Assembly: GCA_012520935.1 (NCBI GenBank)
Contig: JAAYNG010000001.1
Location: 1-48,939 of the forward strand
Direction of reading: 5' to 3'
Length of the DNA: 48,939 nt
Source of the DNA: Tissierellia bacterium
GTDB taxonomy: Bacteria; Bacillota; Clostridia; Tissierellales; Peptoniphilaceae
Shown here in pieces: positions 7,769 to 16,172 of this stretch. The notes beneath the pieces were generated by a model. That model saw only the letters and a list, made by a program, of their open reading frames with translations, ran no database searches and had not been told where the DNA came from. The translations under genes and the position numbers were made by a program. How positions within the stretch are numbered: the stretch's first letter is position 1; each line of letters starts with the position of its first letter.

Positions 7769-9931
7769 TTGAAAATAGCCTTATTAGGTAATCCCAATTC
7801 TGGGAAGACTACAGTTTTTAATGACCTTACCGGGTCGGAACAATATGTAGGCAACTGGCCGGGTGTTACAGTAGAAAAAAAAGAAGGAAGGCTCTTGCTT
7901 AACAAGGATGTTCTTGTGGCAGACCTTCCGGGTATTTATTCCCTTTCGCCTTACACTCTTGAAGAGGTAATAACAAGGGATTATTTAATTGAAGAAAAAC
8001 CGGATGTGGTTATTAATATAGTCGATGCTTCCAACTTGGAAAGGAACCTATACTTAACAACACAGGTGGTTGAAACAGGTCTACCTCTTGTTATTGCTTT
8101 AAATATGATGGATAGGCTTGAAAAAGAGGGGATAGAAGTTAACTCCAAGAAGCTATCAGACCTCTTTAATTGTCCGGTAGTTGAAACTTCAGCAGTAAGG
8201 TCAGAGGGCATGAATGAGCTTATTAATGTTGCCATGAACCAAGTGAAGCCTAGCCAAGAATTGAGAATTTATGATGAAAAAATAGAGGCAAGCATTTCTC
8301 TTGTTGAAGAATTTGAAGAAATTAAGGAAAAGGACGAAAGAAGGTATCTTGCCATTAAGCTACTGGAAGATGACGATTTGGTAGCGGGGAAGATAGAATT
8401 ATCAGAAGAAAATTCAAATAGGCTTCAAGACATTAGGAAGTGTCTTGAAGAAATTTATGACGATGACATAGAAGCTCTTGTTGCCAATGGAAGGCATAAA
8501 TTTATTTTAGGTAATATTGACCTTATACAAAAGAAAGAAGTTGAAAGGGAAGGCTTGTCAACTACTTCCGATAAGATAGACAAGGTTCTCACAAATAAAT
8601 ATCTGGCCTTTCCGATATTTTTAGGAATAATGTGGCTCATATATTATATTTCGATTTCAACGGTTGGGGACATTTCTATTGGCTATGTGGAGAATTTATT
8701 TGGATATTTTGGCGAAGCAACCGGGAACTTCTTAAGTAGGATTGGAGCATCTGAACCTGTCACTGCCCTTGTTGTTGAAGGAATTATTGGTGGAGTTGGT
8801 TCTGTCTTTACCTTTGTTCCACAAATGATGATACTATTCATGTTCCTTGCCTTTATGGAGGACTCCGGCTACATGTCTAGGGTTGCCTTTATTATGGATC
8901 GGCTTTTTAGGCAGTTTGGACTTTCGGGCAAGTCTTTTATTCCAATGCTAATTGGGACAGGTTGTTCAATCCCCGGTGTTCTTGCTGCTAGGACTATAGA
9001 AAATGAAGCAGATAGGAAGATGACAATATTACTTACTCCCTTTGTGCCGTGCGGGGCAAAATTGCCAGTCTTTGCGATGTTCATAGCAATTGTCTTTGGT
9101 GGAGCTGCATGGGTTGGGCCATTTATTTATTTATTTAGTATCATTGTAATATTAATTTCTGGTCTTATACTTAAGAGGACAAAGGAATTTAGTAGTGATA
9201 CTTCTCCATTCATTATGGAAATGCCAGCCTATAAGCTGCCCACAATAAAGGGTACTGGATTAAACATGCTAGAAAAGGTAAAGTCTTTTATTAAGAGGGC
9301 AGGGAGCCTTATCTTAGTTGCAAATTTACTTTTATGGTTCCTGCAAAACTTTAATCTTAGCCTGCAATATATACCAGACAATATTGAAGATAGTATCTTG
9401 GCAGGAATTGGCGGGGCTTTAAGTTGGATATTTAAACCTCTGGGCTTTGGTGGCTCTTGGGCACCGGCAGTTGCAACTATTACAGGCCTTGTTGCCAAGG
9501 AGGTAATTGTTTCAACCTTTATGATGGTTGGAGCGACAAGTCCTATTGAATTCACACAAGTTTCAGCCTTTGCCTTTATTATCTTTACTATGTTTGCCCC
9601 TCCGTGTTTTGCAGCAATCGGGGCCATGAAGAAGGAGCTGGGTAGTGGGAAAAACTTATTAAAAGCCTTGGGCTTCCATTTTGGAGTTGCCTATGTCTTG
9701 TCTTTTATAGTTAATCAAGTGGGTTCTATAATTTTTAAAGGCACTCCTGCCATGGAGAAAATTCTAATTGAACCAAGTTTAATAGCCAAGGCAGGAGAAT
9801 TTTCTGAACCACCGGCCTTTGCTGAAAACCTATTGGCATATGCTTTTATTGGTCTACTGCTAATCTCACTTGTCTTTGGAATAATTGCAACTATAGAAAG
9901 AAAGAATAAATATAGGAAGGTAAAAAAATGA
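7769..9931 (+). CDS. feoB: Ferrous iron transporter FeoB
   Basis: Fe2+ uptake channel of the cytoplasmic membrane with an N-terminal G domain. Numbering from the TTG start: G1 is GNPNSGKT (7-14), G3 is DLPG (52-55) and G4 is NMMD (112-115). The membrane core then shows the two Gate motifs, with Cys residues in GTGCSIPG and FVPCGAK. I prefer TTG 7769 because GGAGGG lies 3-9 bases upstream and the protein then begins at the G domain (KIALLGN). An ATG at 7745 overlapping feoA is the alternative. The ATGA overlap with the next gene shows coupling. Confidence 0.95.
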   Translation: MKIALLGNPNSGKTTVFNDLTGSEQYVGNWPGVTVEKKEGRLLLNKDVLVADLPGIYSLSPYTLEEVITRDYLIEEKPDVVINIVDASNLERNLYLTTQVVETGLPLVIALNMMDRLEKEGIEVNSKKLSDLFNCPVVETSAVRSEGMNELINVAMNQVKPSQELRIYDEKIEASISLVEEFEEIKEKDERRYLAIKLLEDDDLVAGKIELSEENSNRLQDIRKCLEEIYDDDIEALVANGRHKFILGNIDLIQKKEVEREGLSTTSDKIDKVLTNKYLAFPIFLGIMWLIYYISISTVGDISIGYVENLFGYFGEATGNFLSRIGASEPVTALVVEGIIGGVGSVFTFVPQMMILFMFLAFMEDSGYMSRVAFIMDRLFRQFGLSGKSFIPMLIGTGCSIPGVLAARTIENEADRKMTILLTPFVPCGAKLPVFAMFIAIVFGGAAWVGPFIYLFSIIVILISGLILKRTKEFSSDTSPFIMEMPAYKLPTIKGTGLNMLEKVKSFIKRAGSLILVANLLLWFLQNFNLSLQYIPDNIEDSILAGIGGALSWIFKPLGFGGSWAPAVATITGLVAKEVIVSTFMMVGATSPIEFTQVSAFAFIIFTMFAPPCFAAIGAMKKELGSGKNLLKALGFHFGVAYVLSFIVNQVGSIIFKGTPAMEKILIEPSLIAKAGEFSEPPAFAENLLAYAFIGLLLISLVFGIIATIERKNKYRKVKK

Positions 9932-10080
9932 ATTTAGTTGATATTTTAATTTTAGCTATTGTTGGACTTATAGGATTTTTTGCCATAAAAAATATAGCAA
10001 AGAATGCCAAGTCAGGTTCTTGTGGAGGCTGTAGTCAAGCTGACAACTGTCCTATGAAGAATGATGGAGGATGTAAATAA
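9928..10080 (+). CDS. FeoB-associated Cys-rich membrane peptide
   Basis: A 50-residue peptide: one membrane helix (DILILAIVGLIGFFAI), a basic patch, then a Cys-rich tail with CGGC, one Cys in DNCPM and a final GGCK. It overlaps the feoB stop by four bases (ATGA). The pattern matches the FeoB-associated Cys-rich membrane protein family, thought to assist or sense iron at FeoB in Firmicutes in place of FeoC. The role is inferred. Confidence 0.85.
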   Translation: MNLVDILILAIVGLIGFFAIKNIAKNAKSGSCGGCSQADNCPMKNDGGCK

Positions 10081-10092
10081 ATCGATATATTT

Positions 10093-10128
10093 AGAGTAGG
10101 AGTGAAATATCTACCCCTACTCTTTTTC
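10093..10128. terminator. Terminator of feoAB, built from a TAGGGG-type palindrome
   Basis: AGAGTAGG (10093-10100) pairs with CCTACTCT (10116-10123), followed by TTTTTC on plus. The stop codon of the converging minus-strand gene lies inside it. The inner sequence is like the 6730-6754 palindrome. Confidence 0.72.
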
Positions 10129-10464
10129 TTTTAAGATACTTTGAAAACCGTCGCCGACCAGCAAAATACTCTTATCATCGTGTTTATATATTTTTGTTCC
10201 CACTGTATAATAATTGCTTGAAAAATTTTCATCCCTTGGTCCCAGTTCAAACATAAGGTTTTCATAAGATTTTTCCACAAGACCAAGTTGCTCTAATTTA
10301 CTTATATCCACTTCAACATCACCCGCCCAATAGTAGACAGTATCATTTACCTTTACCATTGGCTTATGGGAAGTATTGTTTTGATTATTTCTCCAAATAA
10401 AAAATATAGCTAACAATATTATCAAAAACACTATTCCCAAAAGGACTTTACTTTTTTTATTCAT
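10117..10464 (-). CDS. Hypothetical membrane-anchored extracellular protein
   Basis: I do not recognise this 115-residue protein. It starts with a basic N-terminus and one strong membrane segment (VLLGIVFLIILLAIFFIW, about 7-24). A polar domain predicted outside the cell follows, with the repeated theme VNDTVYYW and VGTKIYKHDD. There is no lipobox Cys, so it looks anchored rather than lipidated. The start follows AAAGGAGG. It converges on feoB and shares that terminator. Nothing links it functionally to iron. Confidence 0.75.
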   Translation of the reverse strand: MNKKSKVLLGIVFLIILLAIFFIWRNNQNNTSHKPMVKVNDTVYYWAGDVEVDISKLEQLGLVEKSYENLMFELGPRDENFSSNYYTVGTKIYKHDDKSILLVGDGFQSILKEKE

Positions 10465-10528
10465 TTAAGAAAAACCTCCTTTCAGTGTTTAGCTTTTACC
10501 CTTGCAATTTTTTTTCAATCCTAGATGC

Positions 10529-10556
10529 TTGAATTATTTATAATAAGGTATATAAT
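10529..10556 (+). promoter_or_regulatory. rsmI promoter giving a leaderless transcript
   Basis: TTGAAT at 10529 and TATAAT at 10551-10556 have a 16-base spacer. The +1 predicted from the -10 falls on the ATG at 10563, and no properly spaced Shine-Dalgarno sequence is present. Confidence 0.6.
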
Positions 10557-10562
10557 TAAGGC

Positions 10563-11384
10563 ATGAGTAGCTTATTTATTGTGGGGACCCCCATTGGAAA
10601 TTTAAAAGACATTACTCTTAGGGCTCTAGAAATTTTAAGGTCTGTAGACTTGATTGCTGCAGAGGACACTAGGGTTTCTTTGAAGTTACTCAAGCATTAT
10701 GAGATTAAGGCCAAGATGATTTCTTACCATGAACATAATAAGAGGTCTTCCGGGGAGAAGATAATAAAGGCTCTTGCTGAAGGTTTGGATGTTGCCCTCA
10801 TAACAGATGCGGGCTTACCCGGAATTTCTGACCCCGGCGAGGATATCATAAGAGAGGTAATAGAAGAAGGCTTTGATGTGGTTTCCATACCGGGACCTTC
10901 AGCATCTCTTACTGCCTTGCAACTTTCAGGTCTTTCAACTGGTAAGTTTATCTTTGAGGGTTTTTTACCTCCTAAGGAAGTTGCTAGGAGGAAGGCTTTG
11001 GAAGGGATAAAAGAAAATAAATATACGACCATTATTTATGAGTCCCCCCATAGGGTCATTTCTTTATTGGAGGATATGGAAAAAGTTTTAGGGGATAGGA
11101 AAATCTCACTTTCAAGGGAGCTTACTAAGAAGTTTGAGGAAACTTTTAGGGGGACAGTAAAAGAGGCTTTGGAATATTTCAAGGATGGGATTAAGGGCGA
11201 AATTGTAATTTGCCTTGAACCTTGCACGGAAGAGGAAGTTCCAATTGAGAGTATAATAGGGGAGATTCAAGACTTTATAAGGGCCGGCGGGTCAAAGAGG
11301 GATGCTGCTGCAGAGTTTTCTGAAAAGTACGGGATTCCTAAGAACAAGCTAAAGAAGATTATTCAAGGTGAAATAGATGTATAA
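10563..11384 (+). CDS. rsmI: 16S rRNA (cytidine1402-2'-O)-methyltransferase
   Basis: Methylates the ribose of C1402 in the ribosomal decoding centre with S-adenosylmethionine. The 273-residue tetrapyrrole-methylase fold shows GTPIGNLKDIT (8-18), AAEDTR (32-37), TDAGLPGISDPG (81-92) and IPGPSA (109-114). The first ATG is taken although it lacks a Shine-Dalgarno site; the promoter spacing suggests a leaderless mRNA. The end overlaps the next gene by 8 bases. Confidence 0.95.
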   Translation: MSSLFIVGTPIGNLKDITLRALEILRSVDLIAAEDTRVSLKLLKHYEIKAKMISYHEHNKRSSGEKIIKALAEGLDVALITDAGLPGISDPGEDIIREVIEEGFDVVSIPGPSASLTALQLSGLSTGKFIFEGFLPPKEVARRKALEGIKENKYTTIIYESPHRVISLLEDMEKVLGDRKISLSRELTKKFEETFRGTVKEALEYFKDGIKGEIVICLEPCTEEEVPIESIIGEIQDFIRAGGSKRDAAAEFSEKYGIPKNKLKKIIQGEIDV

Positions 11385-12330
11385 TATAACAGATGAACTT
11401 AAGGAGGCAGTTTCCTTATTGAATGACAGGCTTAATGACCGTTTAAAAGATTCAAGGGGGATGTCTGACAAGGACTTTAGGGGATTTATTGAGAAAAATA
11501 TTGGGAAGATTGAAGTGGTTGAACCTGCTGGGGAGGAAATTCTTAAGTCCTATGAAAGGGATGGTGGGATTGTCTGTGTAGACGGGTCTGTTAACAGGGT
11601 AGGGGGAGCAAACCCTCATTATGTTGACTTCTTTCAAGGTCTTGCCAAGTCTACAAAGGTAAAGGAAGGGGTTTTCTTATCCAGCCTGGACTCGCCTATG
11701 CTTGATGTGGACCAGGATTATTCCAATCCTGTAAGGAAGGACAGGTTACTGGCAGAGCTTGAAATGAAGGTTGCCATTGAGGGAATAAAGAAACTTTCTC
11801 CTAAAATCCTCATGATGGACGGGTCGCTCCTCAGGTATAGGATTTATTCTGAAAGTCTGTGGAAGGAACTGAAGAATGAGGCTTTGGAAAGGGATATCAT
11901 CTTAATGGGCCTTATCAAGGATATTAAGACTTCCATGATTAAGGATGTTTTGAATGCTGAAGGGGGGTCGGTTGATGCCTATGACAGGGAGATGCTCTTT
12001 GGTAGGCTTTCTTATAGGGAAATGATTTCTATTTTTGACATTAGAAACCAAGAGAAGAAAAAGGGTTTGTCATCTGCATTTTTAAGGTCATCATCAGACC
12101 CTAATGTGATTGGGATAGATATTATTTCTGAACAAGGGGAATTCCTGAAGGAGATGGCAAGCCTTGTCTTATCGATTACCCCATATAATTCAAGGGGAGT
12201 GCCTTTATTTATAGATATTACTGATAATGAAGTTAAGATTAAAAACAGTGTTTTAAGGGCATTATTAGAAACAGGACTTGACAGGAGGAATTTGGAAGTT
12301 TTTATTAGAAGTGAAAGGGATAAGAGGTAA
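11377..12330 (+). CDS. NurA-domain nuclease-like protein
   Basis: A 317-residue protein with the NurA pattern. The first acidic motif is VCVDGS (Asp69), the second LMMDGS (Asp148), and a late acidic strand is FIDITDNEVKI near residue 280. NurA is a Mn2+-dependent 5'-3' nuclease that partners the HerA helicase in archaeal end resection; Firmicute members are poorly studied. It overlaps rsmI by 8 bases, and no HerA gene is nearby. Nuclease activity is family inference; the conserved aspartates are visible. Confidence 0.75.
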   Translation: MYNITDELKEAVSLLNDRLNDRLKDSRGMSDKDFRGFIEKNIGKIEVVEPAGEEILKSYERDGGIVCVDGSVNRVGGANPHYVDFFQGLAKSTKVKEGVFLSSLDSPMLDVDQDYSNPVRKDRLLAELEMKVAIEGIKKLSPKILMMDGSLLRYRIYSESLWKELKNEALERDIILMGLIKDIKTSMIKDVLNAEGGSVDAYDREMLFGRLSYREMISIFDIRNQEKKKGLSSAFLRSSSDPNVIGIDIISEQGEFLKEMASLVLSITPYNSRGVPLFIDITDNEVKIKNSVLRALLETGLDRRNLEVFIRSERDKR

Positions 12331-12405
12331 GTTTTTTATCCAACTCTAAAGAACAATAATGAAATTGTAAAATTGGTCAATATTAGTAAAGAAAGGAGTT
12401 TAGAA

Positions 12406-12954
12406 ATGGAATTTGATTTAAAGGAAATTGAAGACGACCTACATCTGGTTGTTGAGGAATTAGTTGAAGTAGCTGGTTTAAAGGAAGGGGATGTTTTAGC
12501 CTTAGGCTCTTCCACCAGTGAAGTAAAGGGGTCGATGATTGGCAAGGACTCTGCTGAAGATATTGGCAAGTCCATTGTTAAGGCTATTTTAGAGGTTTTA
12601 AAGCCAAAGGGAATATATTTGGCAGTTCAAGGCTGTGAACATATCAACAGGACTTTGGTTGTTGAAAGGGAGCTTGCCAAAAGGGACAAACTGGAAATAG
12701 TTACTGTGGTTCCAAAGTTACATGCAGGCGGCGCAACTTCAATGGCTGCATATGCAGCGGCGGAAGACCCTGTCATGGTTGAGCATATCCAAGCAGATGC
12801 CGGTTTAGATATTGGGGACACTTCCATTGGTATGCAGGTTAAGTTTGTTCAAGTACCTGTGAGGTTAAAGCTTAAAGAAATAGGCAAGGCTCACCTTACA
12901 GCCCTTCGTTCAAGACCTAAGCTAATCGGTGGAGAGAGGGCGGAATACAAGTAG
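12406..12954 (+). CDS. YwlG/UPF0340 (TIGR01440) family protein
   Basis: A 182-residue member of the YwlG family of unknown function, common in Firmicutes and sharing a fold with aminoglycoside acetyltransferase-like proteins. The characteristic segments are [31 protein letters not shown], and [15 protein letters not shown] start at the ATG preceded by AAAGGAG; an in-frame upstream start at 12373 has no such site. The stop overlaps the GTG of the next gene by one base. Confidence 0.9.
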   Translation: MEFDLKEIEDDLHLVVEELVEVAGLKEGDVLALGSSTSEVKGSMIGKDSAEDIGKSIVKAILEVLKPKGIYLAVQGCEHINRTLVVERELAKRDKLEIVTVVPKLHAGGATSMAAYAAAEDPVMVEHIQADAGLDIGDTSIGMQVKFVQVPVRLKLKEIGKAHLTALRSRPKLIGGERAEYK

Positions 12955-13613
12955 TGTATAAGTTGTCTTTCTTAAGGCTTCCTATTTTCTCTAAGGGTTA
13001 TGGCAATATTTTAAAGCTGGATGAACATATAGAAAAAAGGTATGGAGAAGGCTTCGAACTTGTCAACAGTTCCATAATAGACGGTTTTGTGCCTTTAAAT
13101 ATGAGAGACTTTGAAGGTAAAAAACACTGTGTTTTGACCAGCATGACAGCCATAATGGCTTATTATAGGAAGAATGGGATTGACCTGCCTGATGATAAAA
13201 AGCTTTTTCGAGATATTAAGAAACTTGCTTCAAGGAGGGGTTTATATATCCCCTTTATTGGTGTTAATGTCCTTACTATTGGTCTACTCTCTAAGCTTGT
13301 TTGGAAGTATTTTGGTTATAAGGCTTATTCTAAGAATAAGATTTTTTTAAAGAAGAAGCCTTCTGCAGCAAGGATTATTAAGGAAGAAATAAATAATGGA
13401 AGGCCTTTTTTCTTAAGCTTTGCAGGTGGAGACTATGAAAACCATACTACAACCTGCTATGGCTATGAGGAGTTTGAAAGGGAGGGGAAGAAGTTACTTT
13501 TTCTATTGGTCAATGACAACTGGTCAACAGGTGAAAAATTTGTAGACCTTAATATGCTGGCAAGCATAAAAACAAGCTTCTTTGCAATTTCCACTACAAG
13601 ACCCTTCAAATAA
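12954..13613 (+). CDS. C39-like papain-fold protein
   Basis: A 219-residue protein with the layout of Peptidase_C39-like folds: KKHCVLTSMTAIMAYY gives the nucleophile Cys59, GGDYENHTTTCYGY gives His164, and LLVNDNW gives Asn187/Asp188. The usual Gln for the oxyanion hole six residues before the Cys is not present, so activity may differ from bacteriocin-leader peptidases. No signal peptide or transporter domain is seen, so it is probably cytoplasmic. It begins with GTG, overlapping the YwlG stop, which suggests translational coupling. The substrate is unknown. Confidence 0.72.
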   Translation: MYKLSFLRLPIFSKGYGNILKLDEHIEKRYGEGFELVNSSIIDGFVPLNMRDFEGKKHCVLTSMTAIMAYYRKNGIDLPDDKKLFRDIKKLASRRGLYIPFIGVNVLTIGLLSKLVWKYFGYKAYSKNKIFLKKKPSAARIIKEEINNGRPFFLSFAGGDYENHTTTCYGYEEFEREGKKLLFLLVNDNWSTGEKFVDLNMLASIKTSFFAISTTRPFK

Positions 13614-13636
13614 AAAAGGGCTTTCGCCCTTTTAGT
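13611..13636 (+). terminator. Terminator of rsmI-nurA-ywlG-C39 group
   Basis: AAAAGGGC and GCCCTTTT pair around TTTC immediately after the C39-like stop codon. Confidence 0.8.
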
Positions 13637-13650
13637 TTGGAGAAAGTATT

Positions 13651-13716
13651 ATTCCATATTAGGAATGTTCCCCCTGGAACCTATCTCCCAACACCCGAAA
13701 ATATTATCGGCATAGG
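13651..13716. other. Three consecutive hairpins of unknown nature
   Basis: ATTCC/GGAAT (13651-13666), GTTCC/GGAAC (13667-13680) and CCTAT...ATAGG (13680-13716, with an inner CCGA/TCGG) lie end to end. There is no T run and no recognised riboswitch signature. It could be a leader RNA of the downstream gene, a small RNA, or a decayed repeat. Confidence 0.5.
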
Positions 13717-13755
13717 GTAATTTTACTTTAGCTTTTTTATAAATAGGAGGCGGAC

Positions 13756-14370
13756 ATGAAGAATAAAATAATTGGTGTCTTACTAGGGCTAGCCATGATA
13801 GCTACAGGTGTTTTCACCCTGCTAAGACCTACACTTACAATACAAATATTGATTATTATTTTTGGAAGCATAATGCTTTTGAGGGGCTTGTTCCTTTTAA
13901 TAAGGTATTTTAGATTGAAACGCCTAGGGACAGCTCTGGGCTTTTTTACGACAATTGATTTTGGAATAGGGATAGCCTTATTGGTATTAGGCAGTCTATT
14001 TATAGTCAACCCGGAAATTGCAAGGGATGCCTTTACTTATATTGTGGCTATTTGGTTTATCATAGATGCCTTGAGGAGTCTGGTGAGTCTTGGACCCATT
14101 AAGCTTGTAAGTGAGCGTTTATTTCTGATTAGCTTAGGGGTGGCACTATTACTATTATTTGCAGGAATATTCTTATTTATTAATCCCTGGTCCCTATCAC
14201 TGCCGATAGGAATACTTTTGGGTGTTTCACTGTTAATATCCGGTATGAACTTGATAGTTAAGTCAGCACCAAGCAAAAAGACCCATGATGAGGTAGCAAC
14301 AAATGAAAAGCACACCTATATTGAGGGTGAAATGGTGGAGAATGATGACGAAATTAGCAGAATACATTAA
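13756..14370 (+). CDS. DUF308 (HdeD-like) membrane protein
   Basis: A 204-residue integral membrane protein with about six helices in three related pairs (LLGLAMIATGVFTLLRP; FGIGIALLVLGSLFIV; LLLLFAGIFLFINPWS), the repeated plan of the DUF308/HdeD family. Its role in Firmicutes is unknown; HdeD of enterobacteria is linked to acid resistance. The polar tail (residues 176-204) is cytoplasmic or external. The start follows GGAGGCGG. It overlaps the methyltransferase gene. Confidence 0.88.
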   Translation: MKNKIIGVLLGLAMIATGVFTLLRPTLTIQILIIIFGSIMLLRGLFLLIRYFRLKRLGTALGFFTTIDFGIGIALLVLGSLFIVNPEIARDAFTYIVAIWFIIDALRSLVSLGPIKLVSERLFLISLGVALLLLFAGIFLFINPWSLSLPIGILLGVSLLISGMNLIVKSAPSKKTHDEVATNEKHTYIEGEMVENDDEISRIH

Positions 14371-15490
14371 AGATATTATTGAAAAGTCCCCCTCTTTGAT
14401 AGTTATGAGTGGTCCTGTAAAAGGGTCGGAGGTAATTAAGTTGAGGATTAGAGAGCTGGACGGGAAGTACCAGGCTGAATCCTTTACACAGACTCAAGCC
14501 TTCCATAAAAACTTGGAAGGGGATGACTTGGGAGGATATATACTGGAAAACTTTTCTTACTTAAAGAGGTTAAATGCCTTTACTGAAGATGAGGAGCTTA
14601 CCCTGAGGATAACAAAAAAGGATAAGCCGCTTTTTGGCGTTATAAAGAATGAAAGAAGGGTCAAAGAAGAAGGCCATAACAGGGAGAAGAATTATATAAT
14701 AAAAGAGGGAACTTCCGTTCCTGCCTTGAGGGAGCTGGGAATTTTTACAGAAGATGGCAGAGTTGTAAAGTCAAAATTTGATAAGTTTATACAGATTAAT
14801 AGGTTCATTGAAATGATTGATGATGAGGTTAAAAATTTTGAAGGAGGATCTATTAGTGTCTTGGACTTTGGCTGCGGAAAGAGCTATTTAACTTTTTTAA
14901 TTTATCATTACTTAAAGGAAATTAGGGGCTTAAATGTAGAAATAACCGGCTTGGATATAAAGAAGGATGTAATAAAAAAGTGCAAGGGCTTGGCTGAAAA
15001 GTATAATTGTGAAGGGCTGGAATTTATACATACCAGGATAGAAGACTATGAGCCAAAAACTCCTCCGGATATGCTAATCTCACTTCATGCCTGCGACACA
15101 GCCACCGACTATTCTATTTATAGCGGGATTAAGCTGGGTGCAAGGTATATTTTTGCGGTTCCATGCTGTCAACACGAACTTAATAAACATATTAATTCAA
15201 ATATGTTTGATATTTTATTGAGATATGGTATAATTAAAGAACGATTTGCTGCTTTATTAACTGACTCAATCAGGGCAAACCTTTTAAGGGCATCGGGTTA
15301 TAGGGCCCAAGTTTTGGAATTCGTTGACCTTGCCCACACTCCAAAAAATCTTCTGATTCGGGCTGTGAAGTCTAACATTCCACAGGATGTAAGGGATGCT
15401 GCAAGGAAAGAGGTTGAACTGATGATGAAGGAGTTTAATATAGACCATACACTTTGGCACTTGTTGGAAGGAGAAGAAAATGGACATTAG
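14342..15490 (+). CDS. SAM-dependent methyltransferase (Methyltransf_32 / GSTCD-like)
   Basis: A 382-residue protein with an N-terminal domain of unknown fold and a C-terminal Rossmann methyltransferase. Motif I is VLDFGCGKSYLTF, an acidic loop is ITGLDIK, and VPCCQHELN is the signature of the family related to human GSTCD and bacterial CCQ-containing methyltransferases of unknown target. The paired ATGs at 14342 and 14345 follow GGTGGAG, so the start is one of these and not 14303. It overlaps the DUF308 gene upstream and the flavoprotein gene downstream. Confidence 0.85.
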   Translation: MMTKLAEYIKDIIEKSPSLIVMSGPVKGSEVIKLRIRELDGKYQAESFTQTQAFHKNLEGDDLGGYILENFSYLKRLNAFTEDEELTLRITKKDKPLFGVIKNERRVKEEGHNREKNYIIKEGTSVPALRELGIFTEDGRVVKSKFDKFIQINRFIEMIDDEVKNFEGGSISVLDFGCGKSYLTFLIYHYLKEIRGLNVEITGLDIKKDVIKKCKGLAEKYNCEGLEFIHTRIEDYEPKTPPDMLISLHACDTATDYSIYSGIKLGARYIFAVPCCQHELNKHINSNMFDILLRYGIIKERFAALLTDSIRANLLRASGYRAQVLEFVDLAHTPKNLLIRAVKSNIPQDVRDAARKEVELMMKEFNIDHTLWHLLEGEENGH

Positions 15491-16133
15491 TATTTTGTAT
15501 AAGATGTCTTACGGTGTTTATATTTTGGCAGTGATGGATGGTGATAGACCAACGGGTTGTGTGGCAAATAGTGCTATGCAGATTACTGTTGAGCCTCCGA
15601 CTGTTGCTGTCAGTATTAATAAGGATAATTTTTCCAATGAATGCATAAGGAAAGCCAAGAAATTTTCCTTATCTATTTTGCATGAAGCTTGTGACCCATC
15701 AATAATAGGAAGCTTTGGTTTTTCTTCCGGTAAGGACACTGATAAGTTTGATGCTTTTGGATTTGAAATGGTGGACGGTGTACCGGTTGTAAAGGACTCA
15801 ATAGGGGCGATTATTCTTGAATTGAAGGATTCAATGGAAACATCAACCCATACGGTTTTCTTAGGGGAAATGGTGGATGGAGTTACCTTTAATAAAGAAG
15901 AGCCAATGACATACGCTTATTACCACAATGTTTTGAAGGGTAAGACTGGGAAAAATGCTCCAACTTATAGGGGAGAAGAGGATGATGGGGAAGATATAAC
16001 TTCAAAGAAAAAGCATGCTTTTAAGTGTAGGATATGTGGATATATTGAAGAGACTGATTTTGATGAATTGCCGGAGGACTACAAGTGTCCAATCTGCAAA
16101 AAAGATAGGACTTACTTTGAGAAACTCTATTAA
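15480..16133 (+). CDS. Flavin reductase-rubredoxin fusion (high-molecular-weight rubredoxin)
   Basis: Electron carrier of anaerobes. Residues 1-160 form a flavin-reductase-like FMN domain (GCVANSAMQITVEPP, about 26-40). Residues 180-217 are a rubredoxin with Cys183/186 and Cys203/206 (CRICG, CPICK). The same fusion in Moorella (Hrb) passes electrons from NADH to a flavodiiron protein for O2 or NO reduction. Here rubrerythrin follows 39 bases later, so I infer that it feeds a peroxide or oxygen detoxification chain. It overlaps the methyltransferase end by 11 bases. Confidence 0.92.
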   Translation: MDISILYKMSYGVYILAVMDGDRPTGCVANSAMQITVEPPTVAVSINKDNFSNECIRKAKKFSLSILHEACDPSIIGSFGFSSGKDTDKFDAFGFEMVDGVPVVKDSIGAIILELKDSMETSTHTVFLGEMVDGVTFNKEEPMTYAYYHNVLKGKTGKNAPTYRGEEDDGEDITSKKKHAFKCRICGYIEETDFDELPEDYKCPICKKDRTYFEKLY

Positions 16134-16172
16134 TTCGTCAATCAAATATATTTTTGAAAGGAGAAGATTGAT

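Noticed and set aside
9229..9627. 132-codon minus-strand ORF inside feoB
   Set aside because: Antisense shadow of a membrane-protein gene; no start signals.
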